A stretch of 33,525 bases of DNA from an uncultured Neomegalonema sp. GTDB taxonomy: Bacteria; Pseudomonadota; Alphaproteobacteria; Rhodobacterales; Rhodobacteraceae. The DNA lies in contig CALKIZ010000008.1 of assembly GCA_937995735.1 (NCBI GenBank), positions 1 to 33,525 of the forward strand, in the 5' to 3' direction. The position numbers and the translations under genes are program-made. Shown in pieces: positions 7,843 through 16,481 of the stretch. Each line of letters starts with the position of its first letter. Within the stretch, counting starts at the first letter, position 1. Under the pieces are notes generated by a model. The model did not search any database. It saw only the letters and a program-made list of their open reading frames with translations, and was not told the origin of the DNA.

Positions 7843-8976
7843 ATGACTGATTTTAATTTTAACACCACTCCGCAAATGGTTTTCCGAAAGGGCGTTGCGG
7901 CGCAGCTTGGCGCTTTGTTGGTGGGGATGCTTGGCGCGCGAATTTTGCTTGTTACGGATGCGACGATTAGGAGTTTGGGATTGCTGGATGAGGCGCTGGC
8001 CGATTTGGAAACCAACAATGCGGTAGTGTCGATTTATGATGAGGTCGAGCCTGATCCCCCGGTGCGGTGTGTCGATGCGGCTGTTGCCATTGGCCGCAAG
8101 GAGAATGTGACAGGCGTGATCGGGTTTGGTGGCGGTTCAGTTATGGATACGGCAAAAATTGCTGCGTATCTTCTGCGATCCGGTCAGCCGCTAGAAGAAT
8201 GTTACGGCGTTGAACAATGTACTGGTGAACGGCTTCCGCTTGTACTGGTCCCGACCACTGCCGGAACGGGGTCAGAAATGACGCCGATTTCTGTGTTGAC
8301 GAAATCCGCGACCGAGAAGATGGGCGTGTCTTCGCATCAGCTTTTGCCTGAGCTTGCGGTGCTTGATCCGTTGCTTACTTTGACAGTTCCACCAGAGCAG
8401 ACGGCGGCGACGGGAATTGACGCCATGGTCCATGCAATCGAAGCCTATACAACCAAGCTGAAGAAAAACCCGCTTTCCGATGCGCTGGCGCTGGAGGCTT
8501 TGCGGCTGCTCTCAGCGAATATTCGCGCAGTCATGGATGATCCTCAGAATGTTACAGCGCGCGGTGAGATGTTGCTTGGGTCGATGCTTGCGGGACAATC
8601 CTTTGCCAATGCGCCTTGTGCGGCTGTTCATGCGCTTGCTTATCCCTTAGGCGTTCGGTTTCATGTGACTCACGGGTTGAGCAACTCAATGATGCTTGCG
8701 CCTGTTTTGCGGTTCAACCAGAGCCATTGCACGGCGGAGTATGCACGGCTGGGCGAAGTGATTTTTGGAGATGCATCCGCTGACGCTTTGATTACTGGTT
8801 TTGAAACGCTTGGTCCGTCGCTTGGGTTGCCGGCACAACTGCGTGAGTTGGATATTTCTGAGGCCGACCTTGATATGATGGCGCATGATGCAATGGCGCA
8901 GACGCGGCTTTTGCAGAATAATCCTCGCGATGTCACCGAAGCGGATGCGCGCGCTATCTACGGCGATGCTTGGTAA
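7843..8976 (+). CDS. Iron-containing alcohol dehydrogenase
   Basis: A group III (Fe-dependent) NAD(P)-linked alcohol dehydrogenase of 377 residues. The dinucleotide loop GGGSVMDTAK is at 96-105 and the metal ligands are D193, H197, H263 and H277, in the standard spacing. The PTTAGTGSEMT block at about 138-147 is also characteristic. The upstream ATG at 7801 would add 14 residues, but the ATG at 7843 has a purine-rich site (AAGAAAAGAGAG) in front and matches the family's usual start. Substrate cannot be read from sequence; possible roles include short-chain alcohol or aldehyde conversion. Confidence 0.9.
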   Translation: MTDFNFNTTPQMVFRKGVAAQLGALLVGMLGARILLVTDATIRSLGLLDEALADLETNNAVVSIYDEVEPDPPVRCVDAAVAIGRKENVTGVIGFGGGSVMDTAKIAAYLLRSGQPLEECYGVEQCTGERLPLVLVPTTAGTGSEMTPISVLTKSATEKMGVSSHQLLPELAVLDPLLTLTVPPEQTAATGIDAMVHAIEAYTTKLKKNPLSDALALEALRLLSANIRAVMDDPQNVTARGEMLLGSMLAGQSFANAPCAAVHALAYPLGVRFHVTHGLSNSMMLAPVLRFNQSHCTAEYARLGEVIFGDASADALITGFETLGPSLGLPAQLRELDISEADLDMMAHDAMAQTRLLQNNPRDVTEADARAIYGDAW

Positions 8977-8982
8977 TTACGC

Positions 8983-9561
8983 CTATGAAAGCGGTTCGCA
9001 TTCTGAGGGCGGTGTTTCCGGCACACCGAATACGCGATCACGCAAGGTCACTCGGTCTATGCGTGGATCGCCGGGATAAAAAATCGTCGTCAGTGAGCGC
9101 TGTCTGTCATCCAGTTTTCCATCCTGAAATAGAAAGAGATGATAACCGGAACCGCATGGTTTGTAGACGATGCAATCGCCTCGTGCGATGCGAAAGTCGC
9201 GCTTGCGGGTGTGGACCGTCAAGATTGCCTCAGCGTATTGACTATCTGCGGGTGTGACACGCGGTTCAGCTGTGGGACGAACCCCGCAAATACGCAAACC
9301 CTCTACCCGCGCGATGCCTTCAGTCTCGAGCAACAACGATTCATCGGGCAATGCGACTTTGCGGCGTGACCGGCTATGCCGCAGATTGCCGTCTACTTTT
9401 GTGATTTCACTGATTGTACGGCAGGTCTCGGAAAGAGGATCAAAATTACTGCACAAGACGCTGCCTTCGGTGAGAAACTCGCTTTGATCAGCTTCTACGA
9501 GACTCGTGGTTGTGGCGCTCATACCTAAAGCAATAGTAAAAATTATCGCGCGTGTTGACAT
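8983..9561 (-). CDS. Hypothetical secreted protein
   Basis: A 192-residue protein I do not recognise. Residues 1-24 form a plausible Sec signal peptide (IIFTIALGMSATTTSLVEA). The mature part has several cysteines (near 37, 47, 93, 129 and 137, plus one near the C-terminus), compatible with disulfides in the periplasm. It is charged and has no visible membrane segment or enzyme motif. It is convergent with the alcohol dehydrogenase (6-base gap) and lies 97 bases downstream of the aminotransferase on the same strand, without an obvious terminator between them. Confidence 0.6.
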   Translation of the reverse strand: MSTRAIIFTIALGMSATTTSLVEADQSEFLTEGSVLCSNFDPLSETCRTISEITKVDGNLRHSRSRRKVALPDESLLLETEGIARVEGLRICGVRPTAEPRVTPADSQYAEAILTVHTRKRDFRIARGDCIVYKPCGSGYHLFLFQDGKLDDRQRSLTTIFYPGDPRIDRVTLRDRVFGVPETPPSECEPLS

Positions 9562-9658
9562 GATGACCGATCCTCCGGTGTGAACATCATCGTTGGAACG
9601 TGGCGCGAGTGTGACAGTGATGCGAAAATTGAGGGTGTCTTGCTTCCTCTTTTAAATA

Positions 9659-10810
9659 TTACGAATATGCGTTTAGGCGCTCTGCCAAACTGCGTATGGT
9701 TTCCGCATCGGCATTGGCAAAAGCAAAACGCAAATATTGATCTTGATTCTCACCAAAGAATGCACCCGGCAAGCAGGAGACACCAACCTGCTCCGCTAAA
9801 CCTTGTGCGACATCTTCCGACCCACGGTGCTCAAAAGGATGTTTTATGTAAGCGAAATACGCACCCATCGCGCTGATTTTCCATGTGGGGGTCTTGATCA
9901 TCGTTTCGCGAAGAGCCGTAGCGCGAATGTCGATTTCTTGTTGGTTGCCTACGCGCCATTTAGCTAGTGGCTCGATGGCTTGTGCCACGGCATGTTGCGC
10001 CGCGCGAGGCGCGCATATTTGTAGATTGTCCATAACCTTGGCAATGCCATCTATCACTGTTTCACTCGCGGTGACAGCACCAAGGCGATGGCCGGGGATA
10101 CAGAACGATTTCGAAAAACTGTAAAGTTGGATCAGCGTATCTTGCCAGTTTGAGTGTCTCAGCAGTCCGTGGCGAACATCGGTAAAATCGCGGTAAGTTT
10201 CATCGAGAATGAGCCAAACCCCTGCTTCTTGGCAGGCTGCGAATATCGCCTCGAGCAAGTCATTAGGATAGACTGCGCCGGTGGGATTGTTCGGGCTGAC
10301 CAAAGCCAGCGCACGTGTTCCCGGCAGAGCCTTACGGATCGCGTCTATGTCGGGAAGAAACCCATTAGCGGGGTCCACGTCCACATAGCGCGTCTTAATC
10401 CCAAGGATCGCCAATGTACTGTCATGATTGAAATAGCGCGGGTTTGTCATCAACAGGGTTTCGCCAAAGCCCGCAATTGTCATCGCCGTTGCTACGAAAG
10501 CCTGATTACACCCCGATGTGATGTGAGTCTCACTGGGTTTTACCGTGCCATCATATTGCTCCGTGACGTGCGCAGCGTAGGCTGTGCGTAAATCTTTTTC
10601 GCCTTCGATTTCTCCATAACCGAGCATGTCGATGGAAGAACCTGCTTCACCAAGCCATTTTAGCATTTCAGGTGGTGGTGGGTATCCCGGTACGGCTTGG
10701 GAAAAATCCAACAAAGGGCCATGTCTGCCATCATAGGCACGCGCCCATGCTTGCACTTTTGGAATGGCGGGCATCGAAAGAGCGTCAATTGCTGGATTCA
10801 GATGTGGCAT
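9659..10810 (-). CDS. PLP-dependent aminotransferase, class I/II
   Basis: A fold-type I aminotransferase of 383 residues. Visible landmarks are VSPNNPTGAVYP at 171-182, D203 in ILDETYRDF for the pyridine nitrogen, the PLP lysine K234 in YSFSKSFCIPGHR, and R242 for phosphate/substrate contact. The frame stays open up to 10957, but that extension crosses the strong terminator at 10924-10948, and the ATG at 10810 follows AAAGG at good spacing, so the short form is chosen. Relatives act on aromatic or aspartate-type substrates; the specific amino acid is not evident. Confidence 0.85.
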   Translation of the reverse strand: MPHLNPAIDALSMPAIPKVQAWARAYDGRHGPLLDFSQAVPGYPPPPEMLKWLGEAGSSIDMLGYGEIEGEKDLRTAYAAHVTEQYDGTVKPSETHITSGCNQAFVATAMTIAGFGETLLMTNPRYFNHDSTLAILGIKTRYVDVDPANGFLPDIDAIRKALPGTRALALVSPNNPTGAVYPNDLLEAIFAACQEAGVWLILDETYRDFTDVRHGLLRHSNWQDTLIQLYSFSKSFCIPGHRLGAVTASETVIDGIAKVMDNLQICAPRAAQHAVAQAIEPLAKWRVGNQQEIDIRATALRETMIKTPTWKISAMGAYFAYIKHPFEHRGSEDVAQGLAEQVGVSCLPGAFFGENQDQYLRFAFANADAETIRSLAERLNAYS

Positions 10811-10915
10811 AGAATCGCCTTTGAACATTGTGCGCAGGATAGGATCGAAAGCCGTTATAGGTTTACACGTCTTTTGGAAGATAACAGAGTTCGGTTCTTT
10901 GCATATTGTTTGGAG

Positions 10916-10948
10916 ACAAAAAAAGAGCGCACCGGCTTGGTGCGCTCT
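10916..10948 (-). terminator. Rho-independent terminator of the sigma-factor operon
   Basis: AGAGCGCACC (10924-10933) and GGTGCGCTCT (10939-10948) pair perfectly over 10 bp with a five-base loop. Read on the minus strand the stem is followed by a run of seven T. It lies 43 bases beyond the stop of the Spy-like gene and ends the operon before the aminotransferase. Confidence 0.88.
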
Positions 10949-10990
10949 CAAACTCAAAACTATTTTACTCTCTACAAGACTATACGGTGA

Positions 10991-11461
10991 TTACTCTTCA
11001 CCGCGTTGTTTGTGCCTCTCTCTTCTGCGTTTCCAGCGCTCGCGCATTGCGTCAGAAAACGCGACACGTTCTTCTGTGGACATGGTAGAAACGAAATCAA
11101 TCATTTGGTCATAGCGTTTCCGCGACCTGTCTACGCGCGTTTCAATCACTTTATCCATGGCCGCCTCCATCGCGGCGCGGTCATATGGGTCTGCGGTCAT
11201 GGCTTCTCGAACACCAGCCCATGCTGCTCGGGTATTTTTGCGTGAGGCTTTTCTGTCTTCACGCATTTTAGCGAAGTAAGTCTTGACCTCCGCTTTGCGT
11301 TCCTCCGTCAAAGTCGAAAGGAAACTTTGCGGCGCTGAGTCGCGCTTTTCAGGCTTGGCTTGAAATAAAGATCCGCCGAATAGACCAACGAAGAAGACGT
11401 TTAGCGCTAGGGAGGCCCCTAACGCTATTTTTAGCCAACTGGATTTTGTGGCTTCAGCCAT
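10991..11461 (-). CDS. Spy/CpxP-like periplasmic heavy-metal-sensor-type protein
   Basis: A 156-residue protein with one N-terminal membrane segment (about 11-33) followed by a long, highly charged helical domain rich in Arg, Lys and Glu. This fits the 'periplasmic heavy metal sensor'/Metal_resist group related to Spy and CpxP. It contains no obvious His/Cys metal cluster, so metal binding is doubtful. Its ATG shares one base with the stop of the preceding anti-sigma candidate (TAATG), so it should be translationally coupled. Last gene of the operon before the terminator. Confidence 0.65.
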   Translation of the reverse strand: MAEATKSSWLKIALGASLALNVFFVGLFGGSLFQAKPEKRDSAPQSFLSTLTEERKAEVKTYFAKMREDRKASRKNTRAAWAGVREAMTADPYDRAAMEAAMDKVIETRVDRSRKRYDQMIDFVSTMSTEERVAFSDAMRERWKRRRERHKQRGEE

Positions 11462-11955
11462 TAAAGGATCTCCAGATCGAACGGGTCACTATCATCTTCG
11501 TCGCCAAAGAAAGTTGCGACAACCGAGTTATCTTCGATTTCCGATGCGTCGTTGGTATGGTTGGATGCTGGATCGCCAGAAATACCCGCAACGAACCCAA
11601 TCGCGAGACAGGCGGCCATCGCTCCGGCTGGACGCCAACCCATCTCACCAAAGAAGCGGGTTAAGAAACCGGGTTTCTTGCTTTCTTCGCGCGGAGCAGG
11701 ATTCGAGGCCGTTGCCGAAGCGCTGACTTCAGCGGCATCGCTCAAAATACGTTCCATCAATGAGTCTGAAGGGGCAGGCACTTCCCATTCGTCAAGGGCT
11801 GCATCAAGCGCCTTTTCGCGCTCCAGTACAGCCTGAGCCTCAGGTGAGCTTTCCGCGAGTGCCTTCGCTGTAGCTTGCTCTTCAGCAGGCCACAGAGAGA
11901 TACTTGCACCATAGGCGCTGGCCAGCTCATCAAATCTATCAACTGTCATCATCAT
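11461..11955 (-). CDS. Putative membrane anti-sigma factor
   Basis: A 164-residue protein with an acidic, helical cytoplasmic N-terminal part (1-75), a linker, and one membrane segment at about 108-125, leaving a short acidic tail outside. It lies between a sigma factor and a Spy-like protein with TAATG overlaps at both ends. That position and topology match anti-sigma factors that hold an ECF sigma factor at the membrane. The HxxxCxxC zinc motif of ZAS-type anti-sigma factors is missing, so the role is inferred from context. Translation can start at any of three consecutive ATGs (11955, 11952, 11949). Confidence 0.6.
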   Translation of the reverse strand: MMMTVDRFDELASAYGASISLWPAEEQATAKALAESSPEAQAVLEREKALDAALDEWEVPAPSDSLMERILSDAAEVSASATASNPAPREESKKPGFLTRFFGEMGWRPAGAMAACLAIGFVAGISGDPASNHTNDASEIEDNSVVATFFGDEDDSDPFDLEIL

Positions 11956-12527
11956 TATTCCTCCATCAGGAGTGCGCGCTTGTCGGCAAGCGCTTTACGT
12001 AAGCTACGGCGTCCGCGAGAGAGAAGCGATTCTATTGCTTCTACGCTGACCCCAAGAATTTCCGCCGTTTCCGGGTTACTTTTTTCCTCAAAGTGGCTCA
12101 GTTGGATCGCAGCGCGTTGGCGTTCGGGTAAATCCATCATTGCCGCCTTGAGAATTGACATTTTATCGTCTGTTTCCATGCTTTCCTGAGCGCTTGCCCG
12201 GTCATCAATTGGCTCAGGCGCGTCTTCAAGAGGCTTTGTCTGTCGTTTGCGCAATCTGTCATAGCAAAGGTTAACGGCGACCTTGTGCAGCCATGTTGAG
12301 AATCTGGCTTCACCGGGACGCCAATCCGCCGCGTTTTTCCATGCCCGCATCATGGCCTCTTGCGCAACATCTTCCGCATCGGTTGGGTTATTCAACATCC
12401 TTGTGGCGACAGCGAGTACCCTTCCGGTATGTCGCTCGGCAAGAAGACGGGCTGCAGATTGATCACCCGCCGCAAAGCGCACGATCAGGGCGTCGTCATC
12501 TTCGCCTCTTTCAATCGTAGCACCCAT
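11955..12527 (-). CDS. RNA polymerase sigma-70 family (ECF-type) sigma factor
   Basis: A 190-residue sigma factor with only regions 2 and 4. Region 2 holds LNNPTDAEDVAQEAMMRAWKN-type sequence near residues 42-60 and ARFSTWLHKVAVNLCYDRLRK near 69-89. Region 4 begins at LPERQRAAIQLSHFE and has a helix-turn-helix in SNPETAEILGVSVEAIESLLSRGRRSLRK. The frame is open to 12701, overlapping the EF-hand gene. ATGs at 12611 and 12527 are both possible; 12527 is chosen because the conserved domain follows at once, but no start has a strong ribosome binding site. It heads the anti-sigma and Spy-like genes. Confidence 0.87.
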   Translation of the reverse strand: MGATIERGEDDDALIVRFAAGDQSAARLLAERHTGRVLAVATRMLNNPTDAEDVAQEAMMRAWKNAADWRPGEARFSTWLHKVAVNLCYDRLRKRQTKPLEDAPEPIDDRASAQESMETDDKMSILKAAMMDLPERQRAAIQLSHFEEKSNPETAEILGVSVEAIESLLSRGRRSLRKALADKRALLMEE

Positions 12528-12594
12528 GCGTTCCCGCGCCCTCGGTTCAGGTTGAGAGGCACCGGAAAACGCCACCCAATCTGATGATATGCCC

Positions 12595-13149
12595 TTAATT
12601 GCGCTGACCATCACGGCGCAAAAGGTTAGCTTCATCTGACGTAACCAGTCCGTCTCGGTTCCGGTCTGCACGGTCAAACATACGCATGACGCGGGCGTCA
12701 AGGTCTTGCAGTGTCATTGGGCCGCGCCGGGCTCTTCGGTTTTGACGCCCGCTTCGGGCTTCAGTTTGCGTAACGATGCCATTTCCATCGGCATCAAGGC
12801 GCACAAAACGGCGCTGAACCCGTTGCTGAGTAGAGGCCTGCATCTCTTGCAAGGTCACGCCGCCGTCACCGTTTAAGTCCATGCGCTGAAAACGCCGGTT
12901 CTTGCGGGCCGCTTTTCGTTCGGACCGTGTTACAGTGCCATCATTGTTGGCATCCATATGGGCAAAGCGTTTGCTGACAACTTCACGGGCCTCTGAACGG
13001 GTGACTTGACCATCATTGTTGCGGTCAAAGCGCTCGAACATTGATTTGTTACCAATGCCAGCTCCTTGATTCGCATATCCTGCGGTCGCTGATAGCAATA
13101 TACCCGCGAAAGCCGCGAGTGCGGTCAAATGTAAGACATTGTTTTTCAT
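12595..13149 (-). CDS. Secreted protein with five EF-hand calcium loops
   Basis: A 184-residue protein with a Sec signal peptide (1-26, cleavage near GYA-NQ) and five 12-residue EF-hand loops at about 42-53, 66-77, 91-102, 119-130 and 162-173, each D-x-[DN]-x-[DN]-G-x-[VI]-x-x-x-E. The segments between loops are rich in Arg and Lys. It probably binds calcium in the periplasm. It lies directly upstream of the sigma factor on the same strand, ending 67 bases inside the sigma frame's longest version, so the two may share a transcript. A link between periplasmic calcium or stress and this sigma factor is a reasonable but untested idea. Confidence 0.85.
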   Translation of the reverse strand: MKNNVLHLTALAAFAGILLSATAGYANQGAGIGNKSMFERFDRNNDGQVTRSEAREVVSKRFAHMDANNDGTVTRSERKAARKNRRFQRMDLNGDGGVTLQEMQASTQQRVQRRFVRLDADGNGIVTQTEARSGRQNRRARRGPMTLQDLDARVMRMFDRADRNRDGLVTSDEANLLRRDGQRN

Positions 13150-13360
13150 CGATCCTGCTTCTTTCTTAGTTTGACGGGTTAATTATGGGCCTTCAAAGGC
13201 TTGCAAATTTTCCAATCATGCTCCTAAAACGGACCGGTTTTCGGATTCCGTCGCTTAGGGCTGTATTTTCTTTATTTCACGCGCCTTGGGATTTTGCTGA
13301 ATCAGGTTGCATGTCGGATAACCGCATGAAATCCGGTTTGCGTGCATATGTGAGAGAGCA

Positions 13361-13753
13361 ATGGCTGAACAAAATCTGGAATCTTCTCATAAACGGGCCA
13401 TGTGGCCTGCGCTTTTAAAAGGTTTACTCCGGAAATGCCCTCGATGTGCCGAAGGAAAATTGTTCAATGGATATTTGTCGGTAGAAGACGATTGTAAAAA
13501 TTGTGGACAGGAATTCCATCACCACCGCGCAGACGATATGCATCCGTGGATAACAATTTTAATCACCGGCCATCTGATCGGTCCCGTAATGCTTTACGGC
13601 GCGATAAATTGGGCGATTGCTGATTGGATACAGATGATCGTGTGGCCCGTTCTGACGGCGGTCCTTGCTCTTGTGATCCTGCCATTTGCGAAAGGTTTTG
13701 TAATTGCATTGCAGTGGGCATTGCGAATGCATGGATTTGCTTCCGGGCGCTAA
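13361..13753 (+). CDS. DUF983 family membrane protein with zinc ribbon
   Basis: A 130-residue protein of the DUF983 family, common in alphaproteobacteria and often encoded near cytochrome oxidase assembly genes. It has a zinc-ribbon-like pair CPRC (26-29) and CKNC (45-48), the family's HHHRADD block at about 53-59, and two membrane segments (about 63-85 and 90-118). The start has a purine-rich site (GAGAGAG) just upstream. It stands alone between the divergent EF-hand operon and the convergent cytochrome P460 gene. Function in the family is unknown. Confidence 0.85.
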   Translation: MAEQNLESSHKRAMWPALLKGLLRKCPRCAEGKLFNGYLSVEDDCKNCGQEFHHHRADDMHPWITILITGHLIGPVMLYGAINWAIADWIQMIVWPVLTAVLALVILPFAKGFVIALQWALRMHGFASGR

Positions 13754-13782
13754 AGTCAATGTTTAGATAATACCTGAATTTC

Positions 13783-13836
13783 AAATCATCTTTCCGTATC
13801 CAAACCGGGGAGCGGCGGAAAACGGAAAGACGATTT
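13783..13836 (-). terminator. Long hairpin between DUF983 and cytochrome P460 genes
   Basis: Fourteen-base arms (13783-13796 and 13823-13836) pair around a 26-base loop. The single difference is an A-C mismatch in plus-strand RNA but a G-U pair in minus-strand RNA, so the structure is better on the minus strand, downstream of the cytochrome gene. No U-tract follows. It may mark the 3' end of that transcript or serve some other purpose. Confidence 0.35.
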
Positions 13837-13953
13837 AATCTGATTAAAGATGGCCCGGAACGATCCATAATTAATCGGAATTCAAGATAAAACGAAAACA
13901 GACGGATGATAGAAGAACGAAGTAATCACCCGCCTTTAGTTTAAATGGTTCTC

Positions 13954-14544
13954 TTACTTCTTCAGAGGGGCGTAAAAGCGGGAGAAGACCATATCTTCGT
14001 CTGCATTGTCGATGTGGCACTGTGCACAGGCTTCAACCGGAGCTGCCGCTGCTGTTTTTGCGTAAGGAGGGGCATGGTGGCCAAAGTTGAAGTAACCCCA
14101 ACCTTGTCCTTCAGGGAAACGCTGGGTGTCCTTAACCGAGATGTCGATCCCGTTGAATTCACCGGGGAAGAACCCCCGTCCGGAAACTTCTGTCCGCGAT
14201 CCATCGGCTTCATCGCCGGGGATCGTAAGCTGAAGCTCCTTCAGCATAATGGTACCTTCAGGGAATACACCGGTTTCGCGATAGATGCTAAACGCTTGCG
14301 GCTGGATGTAAACGTTGTGAAATTCAGGGAAACCCGCTTGTCCGCCATTTAATCCGTTTGGTGTCAGTGGTGATCCCAGATACACCCATTCACGATAACC
14401 TACGGGCAGGATCAGCTCGTCAGCATCGTTCCAGTTAGGCCCCCAAGGTTTTGCAGATTGAGCCTGAGCGTCAATTGTTTTAAGTGCACCGTATGTAGCG
14501 AAAAGTCCAAGCGCGAATGCGCTGATAATTGATTTGAATTTCAT
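13954..14544 (-). CDS. Cytochrome P460 family c-type cytochrome
   Basis: A 196-residue periplasmic protein with a Sec signal peptide (1-28, cleavage near AQA). The cytochrome P460 domain covers most of the mature part (LPVGYREWVYLGS at about 46-58; FPEGTIMLKEL at about 95-105). A single heme c motif CAQCH is at 173-177, close to the C-terminus as in the family. Cytochromes P460 oxidise hydroxylamine or bind nitric oxide in nitrifiers and methanotrophs; outside those groups the role is unclear. The gene has a clear GGAGGAAT-type ribosome binding site and is divergent from an AraC regulator. Confidence 0.85.
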   Translation of the reverse strand: MKFKSIISAFALGLFATYGALKTIDAQAQSAKPWGPNWNDADELILPVGYREWVYLGSPLTPNGLNGGQAGFPEFHNVYIQPQAFSIYRETGVFPEGTIMLKELQLTIPGDEADGSRTEVSGRGFFPGEFNGIDISVKDTQRFPEGQGWGYFNFGHHAPPYAKTAAAAPVEACAQCHIDNADEDMVFSRFYAPLKK

Positions 14545-14797
14545 AGCTTATTCCTCCGTTCTTTATGTTTCCCTCATGCACAGCAGCCCAGATAGATGTA
14601 CCACTGCAATCTGTAGCACGATGCTATGATGCTGCGGCGATGACCATTGCAGGACGTACGGAAAATTATGCTGTGCGTCCGGTTATCCAAATTGAGCTGA
14701 TACAGGCATGGATGCGGGATGGAATTTCTGTAGAAAATCAATAACATTCCATATCAGCAAATATTCGCGAAAGCGTAACATATCAGGAGCGGGATAT

Positions 14798-15712
14798 ATG
14801 GATGCGCTTGCTCGTCTATTGGATCAAATTCGGGTTCGTAGCACAGTCTATTTTTCTAAAAGAATGCCTGATACATGGGGAATTCAGGTTCCTCATGATG
14901 ACATGCTTTGCCGGTTTCATTTGGTATTATCGGGTGAAACTTGGATTACAATTCCCGATACCGGGCGACAAAAGCACTTAAGCCTATACGATTTCGCGAT
15001 TGTTCCGCATGGCAGGATGCATACTCTAAGTGATACTCCTGACAGGAAGATTACTGATATAGAAGCGATTCCCGGAGAGGTGTCTCCGCAAAAGAACATA
15101 GTTGAAATTGACGATAAAGGTACGAGCCTCTTATGCGGTTATTTCCGTTATTCCGAAGCCGCGCCTAAGGTTTTTATGGGACAATTGCCTGACTTGCTCG
15201 TCCTGCGATCCAAAGAAGGTGGCGGCAAAGGCCTGAAGAGTGTCGAGGCGATTGTAAAAATGGTGCTGTTGGAAGCCAGCATGGACCGGCTGGCCGGAGA
15301 ATTGATACTCAACCGGTGTACAGAAATTCTGTCGCTCTGTGCTTTGCGAGAATGGGTTCAGAACGAAGCACCTTTCAACGGAGCGTTGTCAGATCAACGT
15401 ATTAGCCGGACTGTTGCGGCTATGGTGGAAAGTCCTCACGAGTCTTGGACCGTCGAGAGTCTTTCGCGTCTGGCGGGTCAATCGCGGACAATTTTTGCGG
15501 CCTTGTTCCAATCTGCATTGGGTGTAGGGCCGATAGAGTTCTTACAGAACTATCGCATCGAACTTGCGCGGTCTTTGCTGGTTGATACGGATATGCGGCT
15601 CGATGCGGTTGCCGCTCAGGTTGGTTACCGGGATACCAGCGCCTTTAGCCGGGCGTTTTCCCGGTCGGTCGGGGTTTCACCGGCACAGTATCGCAAGGTG
15701 TCACGCAACTGA
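14798..15712 (+). CDS. AraC-family transcriptional regulator with cupin sensor domain
   Basis: A 304-residue regulator: an N-terminal cupin (Cupin_6-type AraC ligand domain, about 1-180) and a C-terminal pair of helix-turn-helix motifs ending in the diagnostic VAAQVGYRDTSAFSRAFSRSVGVSPAQYRK. The frame is open from 14708, but the ATG at 14798 follows AGGAG at good spacing and matches the family start (MDALARLLDQIRV). It is divergent from the cytochrome P460 gene across a 253-base gap, so it may control that gene as well as itself; this is inference from arrangement. Confidence 0.88.
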   Translation: MDALARLLDQIRVRSTVYFSKRMPDTWGIQVPHDDMLCRFHLVLSGETWITIPDTGRQKHLSLYDFAIVPHGRMHTLSDTPDRKITDIEAIPGEVSPQKNIVEIDDKGTSLLCGYFRYSEAAPKVFMGQLPDLLVLRSKEGGGKGLKSVEAIVKMVLLEASMDRLAGELILNRCTEILSLCALREWVQNEAPFNGALSDQRISRTVAAMVESPHESWTVESLSRLAGQSRTIFAALFQSALGVGPIEFLQNYRIELARSLLVDTDMRLDAVAAQVGYRDTSAFSRAFSRSVGVSPAQYRKVSRN

Positions 15713-15728
15713 TATTGGAGGCGGTTTT

Positions 15729-16481
15729 TCAGAGCAATCCGAGCGCTTTGAAACTGGCATCCATTTCCCGTGCGATGATGACATGATCATGAACCGTAAC
15801 ACCCAGAGGTTTTGCGACGGAGACGATCTGTTTTGTCATTTCGATGTCTGCGCGTGAGGGTGTCGGGTCGCCGCTGGGGTGATTATGGGCAAGAATTATC
15901 GCGCTGGCATTAAGCTCCAGAGCGCGCTTCATGATTTCGCGCGGATAAACCGGAACATGATCAACTGTTCCGCGTCCCTGTGCTTCATCGGCTATCAGCA
16001 CGTTTTTGCGGTCAAGAAAGAGAATGCGGAATTCTTCGCGTTCTAAGCGGGCCATGCGCGCTTTGCAATATCCCATCAACGCTGACCAACTCGACAGCAC
16101 GGTTTTGTCTTTGACTTGTGAGCGCGTAAGCCGCTGTGCGGCAGTTTCGATCACTTTGAGCTGGGCGACGATTGCATCTTTGACGTCCGGGACTTCGCGC
16201 AGGCGCGCCGGTTCAGCGGAGATCACGCCTTCAAAATCGCCGAACTTATCAATGAGCGCTTTGGCGATCCCTTTTGTATCCTTACGAGGAACGGCGTTGA
16301 ACAGGATCAATTCCAGCACTTCGTAATCCGGCATGGCATCGCCGCCTCCGCTGAGAAAACGTTCGCGAAGACGTTGGCGGTGGCCCGCATTTTTCGGGGC
16401 AGATTTTTTCGAGCTGCGCGGCGGCTCGTCTAATGGTAGGGATGCTTCATGCAGCCCCGGATTATCTGTTGGTTTGCTCAA
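15729..16481 (-). CDS. radC: RadC family JAMM/MPN+ protein
   Basis: A 250-residue RadC protein. An N-terminal helix-hairpin-helix-like region (about 55-100) precedes the MPN+ domain, whose metal site [14 protein letters not shown] gives H199, H201 and D212. The first 35 residues are a charged, low-complexity extension. Its ATG overlaps the map stop by four bases. RadC proteins have long been named DNA repair proteins, but that role is not well supported and the catalytic substrate is unknown. Confidence 0.92.
   Translation of the reverse strand: MSKPTDNPGLHEASLPLDEPPRSSKKSAPKNAGHRQRLRERFLSGGGDAMPDYEVLELILFNAVPRKDTKGIAKALIDKFGDFEGVISAEPARLREVPDVKDAIVAQLKVIETAAQRLTRSQVKDKTVLSSWSALMGYCKARMARLEREEFRILFLDRKNVLIADEAQGRGTVDHVPVYPREIMKRALELNASAIILAHNHPSGDPTPSRADIEMTKQIVSVAKPLGVTVHDHVIIAREMDASFKALGLL

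Noticed and set aside
10154-10591. Plus-strand open frame of 145 codons
   Set aside because: It lies fully antisense to the aminotransferase, whose motifs (NNPTG, PLP lysine) are clear in the other frame.
13185-13418. Plus-strand frame of 77 codons before the DUF983 gene
   Set aside because: It overlaps the DUF983 start in another frame, has no ribosome binding site, and shows no recognisable sequence.
13945-14352. Plus-strand open frame of 135 codons
   Set aside because: It mirrors the cytochrome P460 gene, whose signal peptide and heme motif are convincing.
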